Positions 12,401 through 27,400 of a stretch of 64,000 nt of DNA are shown one piece after another; the first letter of the stretch is position 1, and every line of letters begins with the position of its first letter. A program made the translations under genes and the position numbers. Location of the stretch: assembly GCF_022605725.1 (NCBI RefSeq), contig NC_065549.1, positions 20,737,614 to 20,801,613 on the forward strand, given 5' to 3'. The notes below the pieces were generated by a model. That model made no database searches. It worked only from the letters and a program-made list of their open reading frames with translations, and was not told the DNA's origin. This stretch comes from Anthonomus grandis grandis. Its lineage: Eukaryota > Arthropoda > Insecta > Coleoptera > Curculionidae.

Positions 12401-15400
12401 ACCAATATGACAGGATCGGATAAACCTAAACTTATTGCGATCGGCAAGTCAAGAAATCCACGATGTTTCAAACATATCAAGACATTACCTGTCGTGTACA
12501 AGTCCAACAAAAAGGTCCGGATGACTTCTGATTTATTTGTCAGTATTCTTCGTGAATGGGATGCAAAGTTGGTGAAGACCAAGAAAAAAATTTTACTTTT
12601 AGTAGACAACTGTCCCGCTCATCCGAAAGTTGATAATTTAAAAAACATAAAACTCGAGTTTTTGCCAGCAAACACTACCTCTGTTCTGCAGCCAATCGAC
12701 CAAGGGATTATTCGATCATTAAAAGTGCATTTTAAGAAGTTTCACTTAATGAAAATCATGGAAAATGCTGAACAAGGCAAAGAGTGTTGTATTAGCTTTT
12801 TAGATGCAGTATCAATGATCGCTAAAGCATGGGATAGAGTTTCATCAAAAACAATTGCCAACTGTTTTAGACATGGAGGCTTCGTAGAAAGTGAGCATGT
12901 TAGAAATGATAGTTTTGATGAAGAAGATGACATTCCACTGGCTAAATTAATTAATGGTAATTTTGAAGAGGAAGATGAGGTTCCGCTGGCTGTAATAAAA
13001 AAGTCTGCTGCATTGTCAGATCAGTCTTACTGTCTGACCAGTTCTTACATGCAGAGAATAGTTTGGAAGTATGCGACAATCTAAATGAAGAACAAATTGT
13101 AGACGACATCTTATCCTTCTCTCAGGACAAAGAGGAAAGCGAAGATGAGGATTCAGAAGGGGAAGAATTTTAACCTCCATCTGCAGCAGAAGCCCTTCAA
13201 GCCACTAATACTATTAAAAAGTTGGTTTTGTATAACTATTCATCGGACGAAATATTGCTAAACCATGTTATTAATTTAGAGAAAAAAATTGAATTCATCT
13301 ATTATGATACTCGAACAAAGAAACAGAGTAAAATCACAGATTATTTCAAGTCTTAAAACTGGAGAAGGTGTAGGTAGGTACTACATACATACATATGTAT
13401 CTGTTAAATGTTGTGAATTTGTAAATTAGTGGTTAATAAATTGTTTTAAACAAATTGGATAGCGAATGTTATTTCTTCTGGCTATCGTAAAGTCTATCTT
13501 TTATTCATTTGCTAGAAAAAAAAACAGCTCGTATATAATAACGAAGGTCGGATATAGCGACGTAACTTTCGTGGTCCCTTCACCGTCGCTATAAGCGACT
13601 TTCACTGTACTTTATATCATTGGTATGTTTAAATATTTATTGAATATTCATTATATGATATTTGAATATACCGTTGTTATACAATAACACGACAATTTTT
13701 TTATTTATACCTCTAATATAATATAAACTTCTAACACTAACCGGATACATATACTAATGAATCGATTAATACTAAATAATCTATAGTATTGCAAATACTA
13801 AATAATCTATAGTATTGCTAATATTAATCGAAAGTAAAATTAGTTTTATATTTCTCCATATCGTCATTGAATTTAAAGTCATCATTGCTGATATATGTAA
13901 TGTCATCATCATCAGCTGAAAGTACAAATCAGTAATTTAGTTGATTTTATAGATGGTCAAAATTACCCTATGATTGTTCATCAGTGAAAATGTATTTGAC
14001 TGATGGTAAAAATTGTGGTCCTTTAAACCAATTGAACTCTAATAATTGGATCCATCCAAAATCCACCCGCAATTTTCTGCTTCCCATTCATATGGATCAA
14101 ACAAAGTCGCGTTTGTGCATATGTTGGAGCTGAAACTTTTTCATATGTTGACGTAATTCAACATAGGAAGGGGATAAGCAAGAAGCCTCGAAATTCTTTA
14201 TATTTTTTATCACATAATTTCGGTGTAGCAGTTCATATCAGAGTTGATTAACTGTCTCGCATGATTTACCGTACCGATGAATACCGTATATACACAAACG
14301 TGTTTTCTTTATTTGCACCTGTATTACCTAAATTAGTGAATGCATTTTCATAATCTATTGATTTAGAAAGCATTTTATAAAAACATACACATCTCGTGAG
14401 AGTTGTGGTAGTACTCTACACAAGCCTGCTCCGAGAGATTCATGTAGCGCATTAATATCAATAACGTGACGCTTATCGGAAATACTACTTCGATCCAAAT
14501 GTTTGACTTTAGTTTACATAAAATGACGATAATATATGTGTCAGAACATTTAATAACTATATTTAAATGTATATCTAGTTTAAACAAATGGTATACTATT
14601 TTCTTATAAGCTTCTTCATGAGGAGAGCAACAAAATTCGGTATTCCTAGTGCAAATAGCATTACCATATGCATTTACTTAATATGAGTAACACTCTTTAT
14701 AATTGAGGACTACAGTTTTGATATTAAGACAGGGAGCAACTTCTTGACTTTGCCACTGTGAAATTAAAAAATCAACCAAAGCATCTTTAAATTTGTCATT
14801 TCGTAGCTCTTTTGAAGTCTGTTGGACACGTTTTGTTCCGTACCAGAACTGACATATTCTTAGTCAGCTTTGAAACCTCCTTGCAAGGAACGCTCATCAA
14901 CTTTGATTTAATGCCGATAATAATAATAAAAAATAATGTTGATACTTGAAGTATAATAATTACAAAGAATTTGTATGTTTTTTTTTTTAATATTCGCGAA
15001 AAACTTAATTTTGTGAATTTAAAAGAAGCCATCAACAATTATGAGATGCTATTTCGGAGAACTTTCAATAAGGCCGATTCAGTTTGCAAATGGTGCCATG
15101 TAAATCACACAATATATGTAGGTATTAGAGTCATCGGATACGAGACCATTTTGTCAATATCTGCTGCCTCGTTCATAGAAATACTCAACATACGGCCAAA
15201 CAGATTATTATGAAAAATATCTTATGTGATATTTTACATAATATATTATATTAATTGGATAAAAATATATATTGAATGCATGTCATACTATATTATACAT
15301 TATTATGTAGTCAATATATTATGTAAAATGCGATCGAACAGATGGGTAGAAGGAACCGTATACCTGGTCATGTACAACGGGCTAAATGACACTACGACAA

Positions 15401-18400
15401 CGCTTTAGTGGAAAATTTCCAAATATAGATGCAAAATTACTAATTATATAAACTAAGTTTATTATATCAATTAATTATATAAAATTAATCATATTTTTTT
15501 TTATTTATTGAAATGAAATTTACTTCTGACGGTTAAGCAATAGTATGTTCAAACATTATAAATTATGTTCACAAAATCCTCAAAAGTGAACTTCATAAAA
15601 AAATATGTTAAATGTGAGATATAATGATAGTGGGTATGGAGCCCCAACACTCATTCTACTCATAATATCTTCGTTATTCTTCCACCTAGCCTTCTGACGA
15701 CCTTTATTTTCGGTCTATACTTCTGACAAACGAAACATTAAGCAAGTAGACATGCATAGATTTTTCTAGTAAAAGCTTCACACCCAATGATATTTTTCCT
15801 ATTTTTATTAGAACTTATGTAAATATGTTTATTTATAAGTCATACTTGTTATTATTAACTGTTGTATGTATATACTTGTTTTGTATTTATACACACAATC
15901 AGTATAAATATATACAGTAATAAACTTTAAAAATAAATTTTGGTAAAATCCATGGTTTTCTCTCGAGATCCTTCAAATAGTGTTAAAAAAATAAAGACAA
16001 AATATTAGAAATGTACAAATTATATCAAAAACTTTACCTGTTCGACAAGCAGGGAAAATGTTAACTCGTTTTTGGTCATATTTGACATCGTTGGTTGCTG
16101 TGGTATGACATTTCCTTCAACTATTACTCCTTTTGGTGTTCTCGACATAACATCCCATACTTCGTCGTAAAATGTGGGAGGAACTCTGCAGAGGCAGCCT
16201 ACTAATTGTCGTCTTTGGAGAGCCGTAATCCTAAATCATACACGTTTATTTAATAATTTATTTTGGTATTAATGTAAAAGTTATGTGGAAGAGGGTACAC
16301 TTAATAAATCGGTGCTATCTTAAATTAACTTACTGGGATTTTGAGTCCCATTCTCCAATCAACAAAATTGTGTACACCAAAGCCCTGATTTCATAGGGGC
16401 TATGATCCTCTAGTTTTTTTGCAGTACGGGCTATGCTAAGGTAATATTTCATCGCTTCTAGCACCCAACCAACACGGATTTTCAGAATCCCTAAAAATTA
16501 TATTATTTAATAATGAATGGATAAAGATAACCCATCATAAAGTATTTGATATAATTTTTCGGAATAATTTTTCATTTAAATCAAATAAGATAGAAAAATT
16601 AATATTATAGAAATTTTTAAGAGAATGAATTCTAAGAACAAGACTTATTGAGGTAAATAAAAATTTTAATATAAGATATGGCTCTTATATTATTTGGTCC
16701 TAAAATATTACATACGCGTATTATAGAATTTGCCAAAAAATCATTATTTTTATATACTTAAATTTGTGTCGAACTAGAATCACGTCAATAAAATAACGCC
16801 CTGAACATTAAAATTTAAATGCGAAACGAAAGGTACAATAACTAAGGCCAAAATCAAAATTTAAATAAAGTACCGACTATTTTTTTGTAAATAATAGGAA
16901 GATTACATTTTGGAGCAGATCCTGGTGATTTAATAATTTGCAATTAATTAATACAACAAAATAAATACAGTATCTAGTACTCTCAAAGAAAAAATAATCT
17001 TGTTAAAAATACTGAAATAAAAAGATAAATAAATAATTTAAGTTTATATGTACAGCTGATTCTAATTTGACCAATATTTTATAAGAATAACGTATTTTTA
17101 ATCCGTTTTTTTGCCGTAATAAATTGATTTCACTACAAAATTCAGAGTTAATTAATATATTAATGTATAGGTGGTGAAAAGATAAAATGTACCACTATAC
17201 CTATCTATATTGGTGTACTAATGGATTTCGCGATGAACATAGTTATAAATGGTTTAAAAAGCAATTGTTAATTTTAAAATTACTTTATAGTCAAATACAT
17301 CTACTTTATAAAGACATTAGGAAAGTTTTATAAGATAGCCTTGCATTGTCCCACTTTACCTCTGTGTTATTGTACAACTGACTGAAGGGATATTTAATAC
17401 ATGCAGAATGCTCCATAAGGCTGTTAAATGGGATGAGAAAGTTCGATAGAGGGGTGAGTGATGTGCGTAATATAAAGTGGCTAAATATTAACATTTAATG
17501 AATATTTTAACTGTTTTAAACTTTAAATCATATGGGGTATGTATCAAATTAATGATTTCACTAGGGTGACAGGAAATGCAAAAAGTTGCATAAACCATCT
17601 CAAGCAGCTTAGCAGATAACTTTTCTATTGTTCTGAACTTTTGAATAACAACTTAAAAATTCCTTGAAAAATTTCCAACTACAGTAACCAAATACTACTA
17701 AACGAATAATAAACTTTTGAGAAATAGCAAATTCACTTAACAAGTTGAACCAGGATAATATACTAAATTTGATCCAAACATTTATATGAATATTTTTCTC
17801 AATAATATAACAACTATAATTTTAAATGCTAGCTACTGTAAAAATAATCAAAAAGTAGCAAAAAAAGAATTACCGGAATCATAATTAAAAACCGCGATAA
17901 ATTAAGAAAAGAAGTGCATTTAAGTACATTTAGATATAGAAAAACAAGAACGTTTTACGCAATATAGGCAATATGCTTACTAATTAAAAAAGCAACTTTT
18001 TACCAAAATAAACTAAATAAAGATTTAACCAATATAAAAAAATAGTATCGGAAAGTGTAAAGGAGGTCACAAATTAAATGTTAAATAAAATTGTAGCTAT
18101 ACGTTTTATAATACAAAAAAAAAATATTGAAATAACTGAAAATGATAAAATGTTTTAGCAATTTTTGGACTACTATTGTAATATCAGGAAAAATCTTAAG
18201 GACAAAACACTAAAAAATAATTATTTTTTAAAATGCCTGTCGCGTACTGTCCAACAAGTTCATCAAAAGTCACGGCAAATTAATTAATTATGAAAATCAA
18301 TTCTCTAAAAAATAAAGCTTCTGCAAATTACGATATTTTTGCTTTAATCATTAAGGATTTGTTATTTTATATTTAAAGATTTTTTAGTTATGTCATTCGT

Positions 18401-21400
18401 TAAGGATTTTTTGGTTTTGCTGCAGGCTCTGAGATATTATAAATTTGGTTCATAAAACGGGCACCTATCCTAGTGTTAGAGTTCTTAATTAAAAACTCTA
18501 TTATAACTCCTGTATTCAAGGGTGGCGATAGACAAAGAATTGAAAGTTTTCGACCTATGGCCATTAATTAATTTTTAGTACTGTTAATAATTTGTTAGAA
18601 AAGTGTATTAAAATTAAGTTCGAGAAACACTTGCAAAATATAAATTTTTTGACCAATAACCAGTTTGGTTTTTGAAGTAAAATGAGTAGTGAGGACTGTT
18701 AACTGAAAAACTAGAAAATAATTTTAATGAAGATTATAAAGCTGTAGTGTTTTTTGTTATCGACCTAGCGCGGGCATTTGACACTGTGGCACATCATATT
18801 ATGTTATTATTATTAAGTGAAATTTGCTAGAAAGAGAACTGATTTAGCATTCCTCAAGTTAAAAAAAATTACCTAGTTGGAGAAAAAAGAAAGGTAAAAT
18901 CTGGTGTGCCACAATTATTTACAATATATAACTTTGCAAACATTTGGCCAGAAATAAATAGTTCTATCATTTGTTACGTTGATGACTCTGCTATTTTGGT
19001 AAAAGCGAAAATATGGATTAAAGTTCATATATTAGCAGAGATATATATTTCATTGGTAAAACTGTGGTTGGATCCGCATCTTCTAACCCTAAATTATAGC
19101 AAAACTCACTTTATTAATTTCTATCTACAACAACAATCAGAACAGACAGAATTCAGAATTAAAAAAACCATCACTAAGATTGTCTTACAAAAGACCTAGT
19201 AAATTGTTAATATAATACTTTAATTTCTGCTGTTACTTCCCTAAAATATTTACGAGTTAATATAGTAGATAAAAACCTAAGGTACTATGTAAACATCGAC
19301 TAGATAAAAAAATCAGAAAACCAATTTATAAATTTTATTAACTTTGTGAGTATATACCGCCTGAACTTTGAAAATAGGCTATCAAGCTACAGTAAAATCT
19401 GTTTTAAACTACGGTATGAGTAAAATATATGTAAATAAATGTCTTGTGTAAAATATATTTTAAGAATTATAAATAAAAAACCAAAAAGATACTCTTTTTG
19501 GTTTTCTTATTCTTCTCATTTATGTGCCCAAAGTAGAGCTTTAAAAGAATGCTATCTCAAAAACGTTATTAAGTTATATGCAGAACAATAATATTTATAA
19601 CAAAAGACGCGAAATTCGGCTAGTGACAGGTCTTTTAACCAGTAACTGGCACTTAAGAAGCCATCTCCATACCATCGGTATTGCGGACAACACGAAATGC
19701 CGGTGGTGCTGTGAGGAGGATGAAACCGTTGACCATGTAGCGCTGATGCGCGCCAGGTTCAAATACTTGGGTAACACTTTCAGTGCACCGAGTGACTTTA
19801 AGTCCTTCAGATCAGAGAGCCTTATCGGTTTCTCTAAGGCCATCGGTCTCTCTGGTAACCCCCGGTGGGGCATGACGGGTCCATCAGGAGACCTATATGC
19901 ACAACTGCCTTGGCAGCCCACTGTTTCGACAATTTCAATATTTAAAACACTCACAGGCCAAGATTTGTTGCATAAGAACACGTTTGTTTAAACAGGGTTA
20001 ATTTCATGACCTATGACCTATCAACGCCACATTTCATTTCTAAGGCCAAGACTTTTTAATCTATTATCAGCTCATTCTGAATCCATTAAAATAAAAAAGG
20101 TTTTAATATCAGCCATAATATGAAAAAATCATAGACTTGTTTTAAAAACACTAAAGTAAGTGCGAGTTTGTAATTTATTGTTGTCTATATGTCATTTTGT
20201 AATATATACTCTAAAAAAAATTAATAAAATTATTTTTTCTAAATGCCCAGGTTAACTTGGCAAAAAATCCAGATATGATGACGACCCGGATTTAAGAAAT
20301 AAAAACCTTATAACACCTCAGCACAAAACCTGATTTTAAAGATTCAGCTACTGGATATATGCACAATATAATAAAATTCCTTCTAATCTAAGTAAAGTCG
20401 CAACCTCGCACCTATATTATAAACTCTAAACAAACAGTGGCTTTTTGTTTAGAATTTATAACACATGTATTTAAATTCCTTGGAAATAATACAAAAATGG
20501 CTCCTATAGATTATTTTTAACAAAAATTTCTTACATTCTCTTACATCTTTTTTGTGAAACACAAATTCCCGACTAACTAAATAAATTACTCTTAGCCCAA
20601 TTTTAAAAGAAAAAGCTCTGGCTATCCACCAGAAGATTAATAATGGAGGCGAATTTGTGGCAAGTGATGGTTGGCTTAATCGATGGAAAAAGCGAGACGG
20701 AATTCATTTCGCACATGTAAGGGGAGAAAAACTGTCTGCTGATACTTCAGGTGTGACAGAATTCAAGACTAAGTTTGGTGAAATGGTTAAAACAGAGGAA
20801 TTATCTCTAGAACAAGTTTATAGTATGGACGAGACCGGGCTAAACATTAAAATGTTACCAGAAAAAACTTTTCTAGGCAGTCATGAACAGTCTGCCTCTG
20901 GCTTTAAAAAGAACAAAGAACGTATTACAGTCGCCGTTTGTTCGAATGCAGCGGGAACTCATAAAATTCCTCTTTTCGTTATTGGCAAGTCTGCTAAACC
21001 ACGGACATTCAAAAACTTGAATCCATCGTCCCTTCCGGTCTATTATAAGTCACAAAAATCAGCGTCGATGAATTCAGACCTGTTTAAAGAGTGGTTTAAT
21101 TTAGAGTGTGTTCCAAGAGTTAAAAAAACATTTAAAAAGTGTTAACTTTTTAAATGTTTTTTAACCCTCTCAAAGCAGTTCTAGTGTTAGATAATGCTCC
21201 AACCCATCCTCATGACTGCGATGTAGATGACATAAAATTAGTTTACCTTCCTCCTAATGTGACAAGCTTAGTGCAACCAATGGACCAAGGAGTGATCGAA
21301 AGCTTAAAAAGACGATACAGACGTAAACTTGTTTCTGAAATTCTGCACACTCTGACACTCGGAGAGTGAAGACAAAAGTCTTTTAGAAGTCATCAAAAAG

Positions 21401-24400
21401 ATCAATATCAAGGACGTTATCTATATGTTAGCTACAGCATTTCAAAAAATGCCCTCTTCAACGTTTATTAAATCTTGGAGAAAACTTTGGCCAGATGTTG
21501 AGAATCTAGTTGCGATCTCGCATATTGCAGGGACTGAAGAAGAAGAAAACAAATCCACTCTACAAGACCTTCAAAAGTTAACAGGAAAGCATTGCAACCA
21601 GAAGATGTGGAAAATTGGTTGTGACGATCACCTTGAAAATGAATTTGTAGTGATGTTGAAGAGGAAAAAACAATTTCTCATGAAGAAGCCAAAAATGTAA
21701 TGGAACTTGCATTAAAATACATTAAGCAGCAACATGAGTCAACAGCATTAGACGTTTTGGTGATTAGAAAATGGAGGGATATCGCATTCAGAAATTCACT
21801 GAAGGTTAAAAAACAGAAGAAAATCACAGACTTTTTCAAAAAATAATTGCATATTAAACTTACATACCTATGTATATTTGTTGATGTAGCACCTTCATGT
21901 ATGTAAATATGAAACAGATAACTATATAAAGAATATTACTCCATTATTTTATATTTATTATGTTCATATATATGTGTAATACTCTCTTCAATACATATAC
22001 ATATGTACATAACATAGATAATGAACATAATATAATATGTATTATGTACACCTATATAAGTACACTTCGGATTAACCGGCCAAAACGGCAACCGGCCAGT
22101 CCCGAGGTGACCGGTTAAGAGGAATTCTACTGTAATTGGATAAAGATGTTTTAGTTTCTATGCTCGATATGATATATTATTTTAAAAACTTAAAATTTTA
22201 TTGGCCATATTATTAAGAAACATAAACCATGCTTGGGCTATTATTATTGAGTATTATGCCGCTATAATTACAGAAAAATTAAAATCCGCTTAGAAATGTT
22301 ATCTCATAAACCTGAACTATTGAGAAGATTTTTTTAATAAATTATTTAGACCTTAACTAAACCATTAGGTATAGCGCTATTACAAGTGATAATATATAAG
22401 CAATACCGTTAAAAATCCATTATATTACCAAATTTAAAAAAATTAACTTGAGACCACTATGTCAATGTTTCCTCACACCCAATGAATATAATCTTGAGAA
22501 GTTATAATTAGGCATATCAGACCCGTGCAGCGGAAGGGCTCTAAAAGTCTGGAGTTCTACAAAAAATATCGACACAATACATTGCATTTTTCACTTAGTT
22601 ACCATAAAGTATAATAATTTTCTAAATTAAAAACTTTTAAATTAGAAAATTGCATTATAGAATTATTTATATTTAACTCAAAACGTCTGCGTACACGCAT
22701 GGGATATAATCCCAATATAACATTCTTTGATAAAAAAAAGTAGCAGATATTTTCACAAATTTTGACCAATGTACAAATTTTCCTGACTGTTATGAAAACA
22801 ACAATTTTAATTTTGAATTTTTTTTTATTTTTTATTATTGACTAACATTTTTTCACTAAATCTGCCTTACCTTTGAAAAGTTCTGGGTTGGTAGATATTA
22901 ATCTGCCACAATAAAGTGTAACTTCCTGTTGCAGTACAGCCTGAATCACATCGTATGGTTGTATGGTACTATAAACAACAGATTGAATCTCTGAAGGTGT
23001 CATTGGCTTATCAAAAACTGTTTCTTTTTGACCAATCACTCCTACTGTTAACTATACAAAAAAGATAATTAGCAATAAAAAGAAATAATATCTTAAACCA
23101 AAGAACATAAAGATAATAGCACCATAAATAAACTGTGTTATTTTTTTATTATTTATAATTTATTTACGTATTTAACTGTACGTACCTGTTTGCCATGAAC
23201 TAAAACAGCTGTAATGAATGGACTGATAGAATCTACAGTGTGACGTAGCAAACTGCTTACATATCGAACAGCTGCCCAGTGCCTTAGACAGCCAGCTTTA
23301 TGATAAAGACCTAAAATAAATAAGTATTTTTCACAATAGAAAATTCAATCAATTCTTTCGTTCGGTGTTACAGTTATAGACTTTTGAAAACAAAATCTTT
23401 AAGTCTACTACTAAATCAGACTTACTATGTAAACACTCATCAATGGTATGATCTCCAAATTTAAAGTTCTTGCCTTCCTTTTCAAGTAAAAAACCAAAAA
23501 GTTGTACTCTGCCATATAAAGTTTCCAAGTTTTTCAAAACTTCAATTATTTCATTTGTAGACTTGTTTTTGTACTCCTACAAACGTTACGTTTAAAAAAA
23601 TTAAGTTAACAAACATTGAGGAAGTTACCGAAAGATCTTTTAACTCGTCATTGTAATTTAAGACGCGAGGAACATCGGTCAAACTTTGATATCCAATATA
23701 ATCATGCTCCAGCTGCTGAAAGTGATTGAAACAGGTTTCCCCAGTGTCTTCTAAGGCATTCATAAAGTCCAAATGTTCTATAAAACATGCCAAAATATTG
23801 AGAAAATGTTTAATATCAAGGCAAACTTTAAGCCATACCAACGCAGGAACTTGAAATAAGATTCTGCAGTCTCCCTATTCTGACTTTCACATTGTCACAG
23901 TAACCTTTTTTTAACATAGCTAATAAATCGAGCATTTTCTTAAACTGAGGATCTCTCATATGTTCTTCTTTAATTAAGAGGCAAACAGTAGGCCGACCTG
24001 ACAAACGCCAATATCTACAAAAGAGAACAATAAAGTTAAAGTAAGTCAATATTATTGTTTTAATTTGCACTCACCTTCCAACAAACTGCAGCTCAGTTTT
24101 TATGTCGTCAATTAATAGGGCCATATCTCTGTAAAGGTAAAAGTCTGAGACTTCAAAAATGAGAGGATAGCACAGGACTGTTTGTCCGCAGATTCTGTAC
24201 AGTTTACTAGTACCTAAAAAATATAAATTAAATGTTAAATTATATATTCGATAAACAGTTTCTTAATGTAATAAGAGAAAATAAATAGTGAAAAATACAG
24301 AAATATTACCAGGCAATTTGTTAAAAAATGCGAAAATATAAGCTAGAAAACTATCGACTTGAAAACTATCGGTTGTTTTATATAAGCATAAAATACTATT

Positions 24401-27400
24401 TACAAGACCATTTGGATTTAAAGAAGGGCTTTCTACAATACATGTTATTTTAGGTTTTAGCTTAAACGCATTAGAAAATTTCATCTAAACCAAAGTTAAA
24501 AACCATAGGCTTTTTTTCTGATGCATTGGCGCTATTATTCACGTAATTATACTTTAAAAATTATATGGATATGGGATAAAGGGTACTGATTATACATGGC
24601 AGAAATCATATTAAAATAAAAGATTTCAGGCAATCTGTTTTTTGGATCAATTGGTAGGTATGACTAAGTAGAAAATTGCTTTTAAGCGCTAAGATTCCCA
24701 TTTAAGTCTGATTTGTTTAGGGGTTTCTCTATACGGATTAAAAACGGCCTATACGGTCGACAAAGCATTTGTTGCTCAATACTAAGAAGTAAGTTTAAGC
24801 TGCATTTAATATCATCTGCAAACCAGTATTCATAAACGAAAAAATCCTGGCAATATGCTTAATCAATATCTTAGCTCTCCAAATATCTATAAGTTATATT
24901 CTTTTATAGTGAATATCGAAAATGCTGGTCAAGTGATACCTTATTTTAAGGGTGTTTTAATTTCCTTTAAAATGGTTGGAAGCTTTATTGATTTAAAGCT
25001 TAAATAAAACTAATACATCATCTTTAGTGCAGATCAATACATTTGGCAGGAAAGTAGTTTAAAGATGAAGAATGAACTAACCCCTCATGCAAGTAAATGT
25101 TGGAAATTACCAGCATGACTCTCCATGCAGTAATAAAGATTTTCCTCAAAATGCTTTGAACATATTACAATATTTGAGGAGTAATTTGAAGCCACTCGCT
25201 GCAAATCTTTTAACGATCTTCTAAATGGCGGAGAAGTATATATTTTGGTTTTTAAGTGACCCCATAAAAATAAATCCACAGGTGATAAATCTGGCGATCT
25301 TGGGAGCCATTTAATGGCATCTCTTTTACCAATCTATCGATCTGGAAACGTCTAAATATTGTCGAACAAATAATGCGTAATATGGCGGGACATCATCGTT
25401 GTCGATTATGGCACTTAACAATACAGAATCTATGACGTCTTCCAGTATTTCAAATACATTTCACCGGTCAAATTTTCAGGTAAGAAAAAGGTGCCAACTA
25501 AATGATCGCCAAAAATACCAGCCCAAACATTTAATTTTTGTAGCTGCTGTGTGCATATCTCATGATAAATTCAGCTACTGAAGTGAAGTACATGAATTAT
25601 AAAGTATATCAAAGGAATTGCATTACCTTTAAAATAAGGTATCACTCATAAGGACCCCCCATTTAAGATTTTAGGGGTCGCGTCTAAGATCGAAGGTGGT
25701 GATTAAGTATGCACCAGGTCTTAAGTGGTAAATTAGAGCCAGGAGGTTTGTCTGTTATGCAGGGCATGTTGTTATTTGGCTGAGTTTCAGTCCATTCGTG
25801 AGTCCACCTGTTTATGATATTGAAATCTATGACATTTCTTTTTTTTTATGGCAGTCTTTGTTGGTGGCTTTCTCGAGCGTAGTCGATTTCTGTTGCCGTC
25901 ATCGATATAGTTCTGTATTATATACTCTCTATTGTTGAGTATCCTTTTATATTCCTTTTTCAGCATATTGATTCGTCGGAGGTGAGGCGGTAAAATATCG
26001 CTCAGTACTAGTAACCAATCAGTTGGTGTGGAGTTGATTACGCTAGCAATCATTCTCATGTTGTTTAGTTGTGCGTCAATTTTTTTAACCTGAGTGCTAT
26101 TAAGCCACACAGAAGCGCGGAGAGTATACAAGGCCCAGAGCAGAGATGTCCGTCATCAATGCGCCACCCTGTATAGTTCTACTAATCTCAGTTTTTTCCT
26201 ATAATACTTTTACTAACCGAGGACAGGTTAATTGTCATAAAATTCAGTATTGAAATACAGAAAATCCACGAAGAACCAGATAGAACATCCGCCCCATTAG
26301 TCGGTAAACTGCGACCATATACCAAATTAAAAAAAATATTAAAAGATCATCGTGAAGTGAAATATTGGCATTAACGTGGCCAGCTTGGTCTACTGATTTA
26401 ATGCCTTGATTGCAATTCCATAAATATACAGTTTCAGGATTTCAAAGATTAAAGCGTATTGAAGCCTAGTTAAGTTAGAAGAGTTTCTAACTTAAGCTAA
26501 TCTTTATTACTTTGATTGTTAAATCTATTAACTTACCTAAGCTGCCTACTGGTCTTTCGGGCCTCCCTTGCAATTTTAACTTCTTGTTTACGCCAAGATG
26601 TTGGTACACTTTAACCAGTTGTGTTGAGGACCAAATCTGAACGGGTTCGACTTCATGAGGAGTCTGGGTTTGGATACCATAAGTAGCCATCATGGCCTGA
26701 AGACGCATAGATTCTGCGATAAGGACGATTTGGACCACAAGATCCGTTGCTGTACCCTACATTGGTTATTTTTATTTTTATTTTCGAAGGTATCGTTTGA
26801 AGTACCCAAAGTTTTCAAAGTCAAAGGTTTTTTAGGTTTATAAACATTCTATTTATACTGCATTGAAATCATTATTCACGAAATTATAACATATCGTCAT
26901 ACGTCATATCTTTTACAAAAATAAACTTAAAAAACCTTTGATTCATCAACGTTGCTTAAAAATAATCAATTCATACAACAGAATAGTAAGAAGTCGATTA
27001 ATTCCAACAGAATTAAAAAAAAGCATGCCGATGCAAAATAAAATAACTTATCGAACAAAATAAGATTAATATGTTAGTACGAAACAATACAGCTTTATCA
27101 AGAAAAACAAGCCAAATATAGTAATATCGTTGATTGAATATTTGGGGATGATGCGCAACCTGATGGACGAAAATTTACCTTCAAATGTACCCGACAATGG
27201 GATGGCGACACCGTCGCATCGCTTTCGGTGAACCCGAGAATTTTGTTAAAGGCGTGTGCCAACAGTTGCTGCGTATTGGCTTTGCATGATACGACCTGAA
27301 AACTCGGGCGCTTTGAGTCTTGACCCTTGAGGACGGCTTGTTAGATTTTAGTCTACATTTTCCCAGTGTCTAAACCAATTATACGTTTTGAGTGGATTTA

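Larger units (their letters stand above)
10990..15830 (-). mobile_element. Old inverted-repeat DNA transposon, interrupted by a Tigger
   Basis: About 300 bp at roughly 11010-11330 is repeated in reverse complement at roughly 15505-15830. Clear shared blocks are AACATAATTTATAATGTTTGAACATA, which is near-identical in both arms, and the GCAGAAGGCTAGG / CCTAGCCTTCTG blocks. The arms flank a minus-strand transposon-type ORF remnant (13900-15213) and have been split by the Tigger at 11371. The arms carry small indels, including about 35 extra bp in the right arm near 15625-15660. The boundaries are approximate, and no target duplication was identified. Confidence 0.6.
18420..20240 (+). mobile_element. 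Degenerate LINE in PhK-beta intron 17
   Basis: RT pieces lie in order: TPVFKGGDRQRIESFRPMAI at about 18513-18572, a worn Q-x-G-F-x-x-x-x-S block, VIDLARAFDTVAHHIM at about 18755-18800, SGVPQ at about 18900, and a YVDDS catalytic box at about 18977. The last is a Y-V-D-D variant of YADD. It is antisense to PhK-beta, and a separate GC-rich piece (19575-19995) lies in its 3' half. Confidence 0.7.
20594..22132 (+). mobile_element. 5'-truncated Tigger element
   Basis: The right terminus reads ACCGGTTAAGAGGAATTCTACTG followed by TA (22133-22134), a typical Tigger end. There is no left TIR or N-terminal DNA-binding domain. The copy begins abruptly at about 20594, inside LINE-derived flank. It is a different subfamily from the Tigger at 11371, because the terminal sequences differ. 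Confidence 0.8.

Noticed and set aside
12337..12933. Minus-strand frames opposite the Tigger transposase
   Set aside because: Antisense shadows of a conserved coding region.
17306..17494. Minus-strand 62-codon frame with protein-like composition
   Set aside because: No motif, no splice-bounded exon, and no match to PhK-beta between exons 17 and 18, which join in frame without it.
19595..19981. 128-codon minus-strand frame
   Set aside because: Shadow of the LINE tail on the plus strand, whose CRWCCEED and KYLG motifs identify the coding strand.
27130..27340. Minus-strand open frame that looked like a gene exon
   Set aside because: It falls in the GC-rich subterminal part of the P element and shares the TIR and an inner block with the other end, so it is non-coding transposon end.
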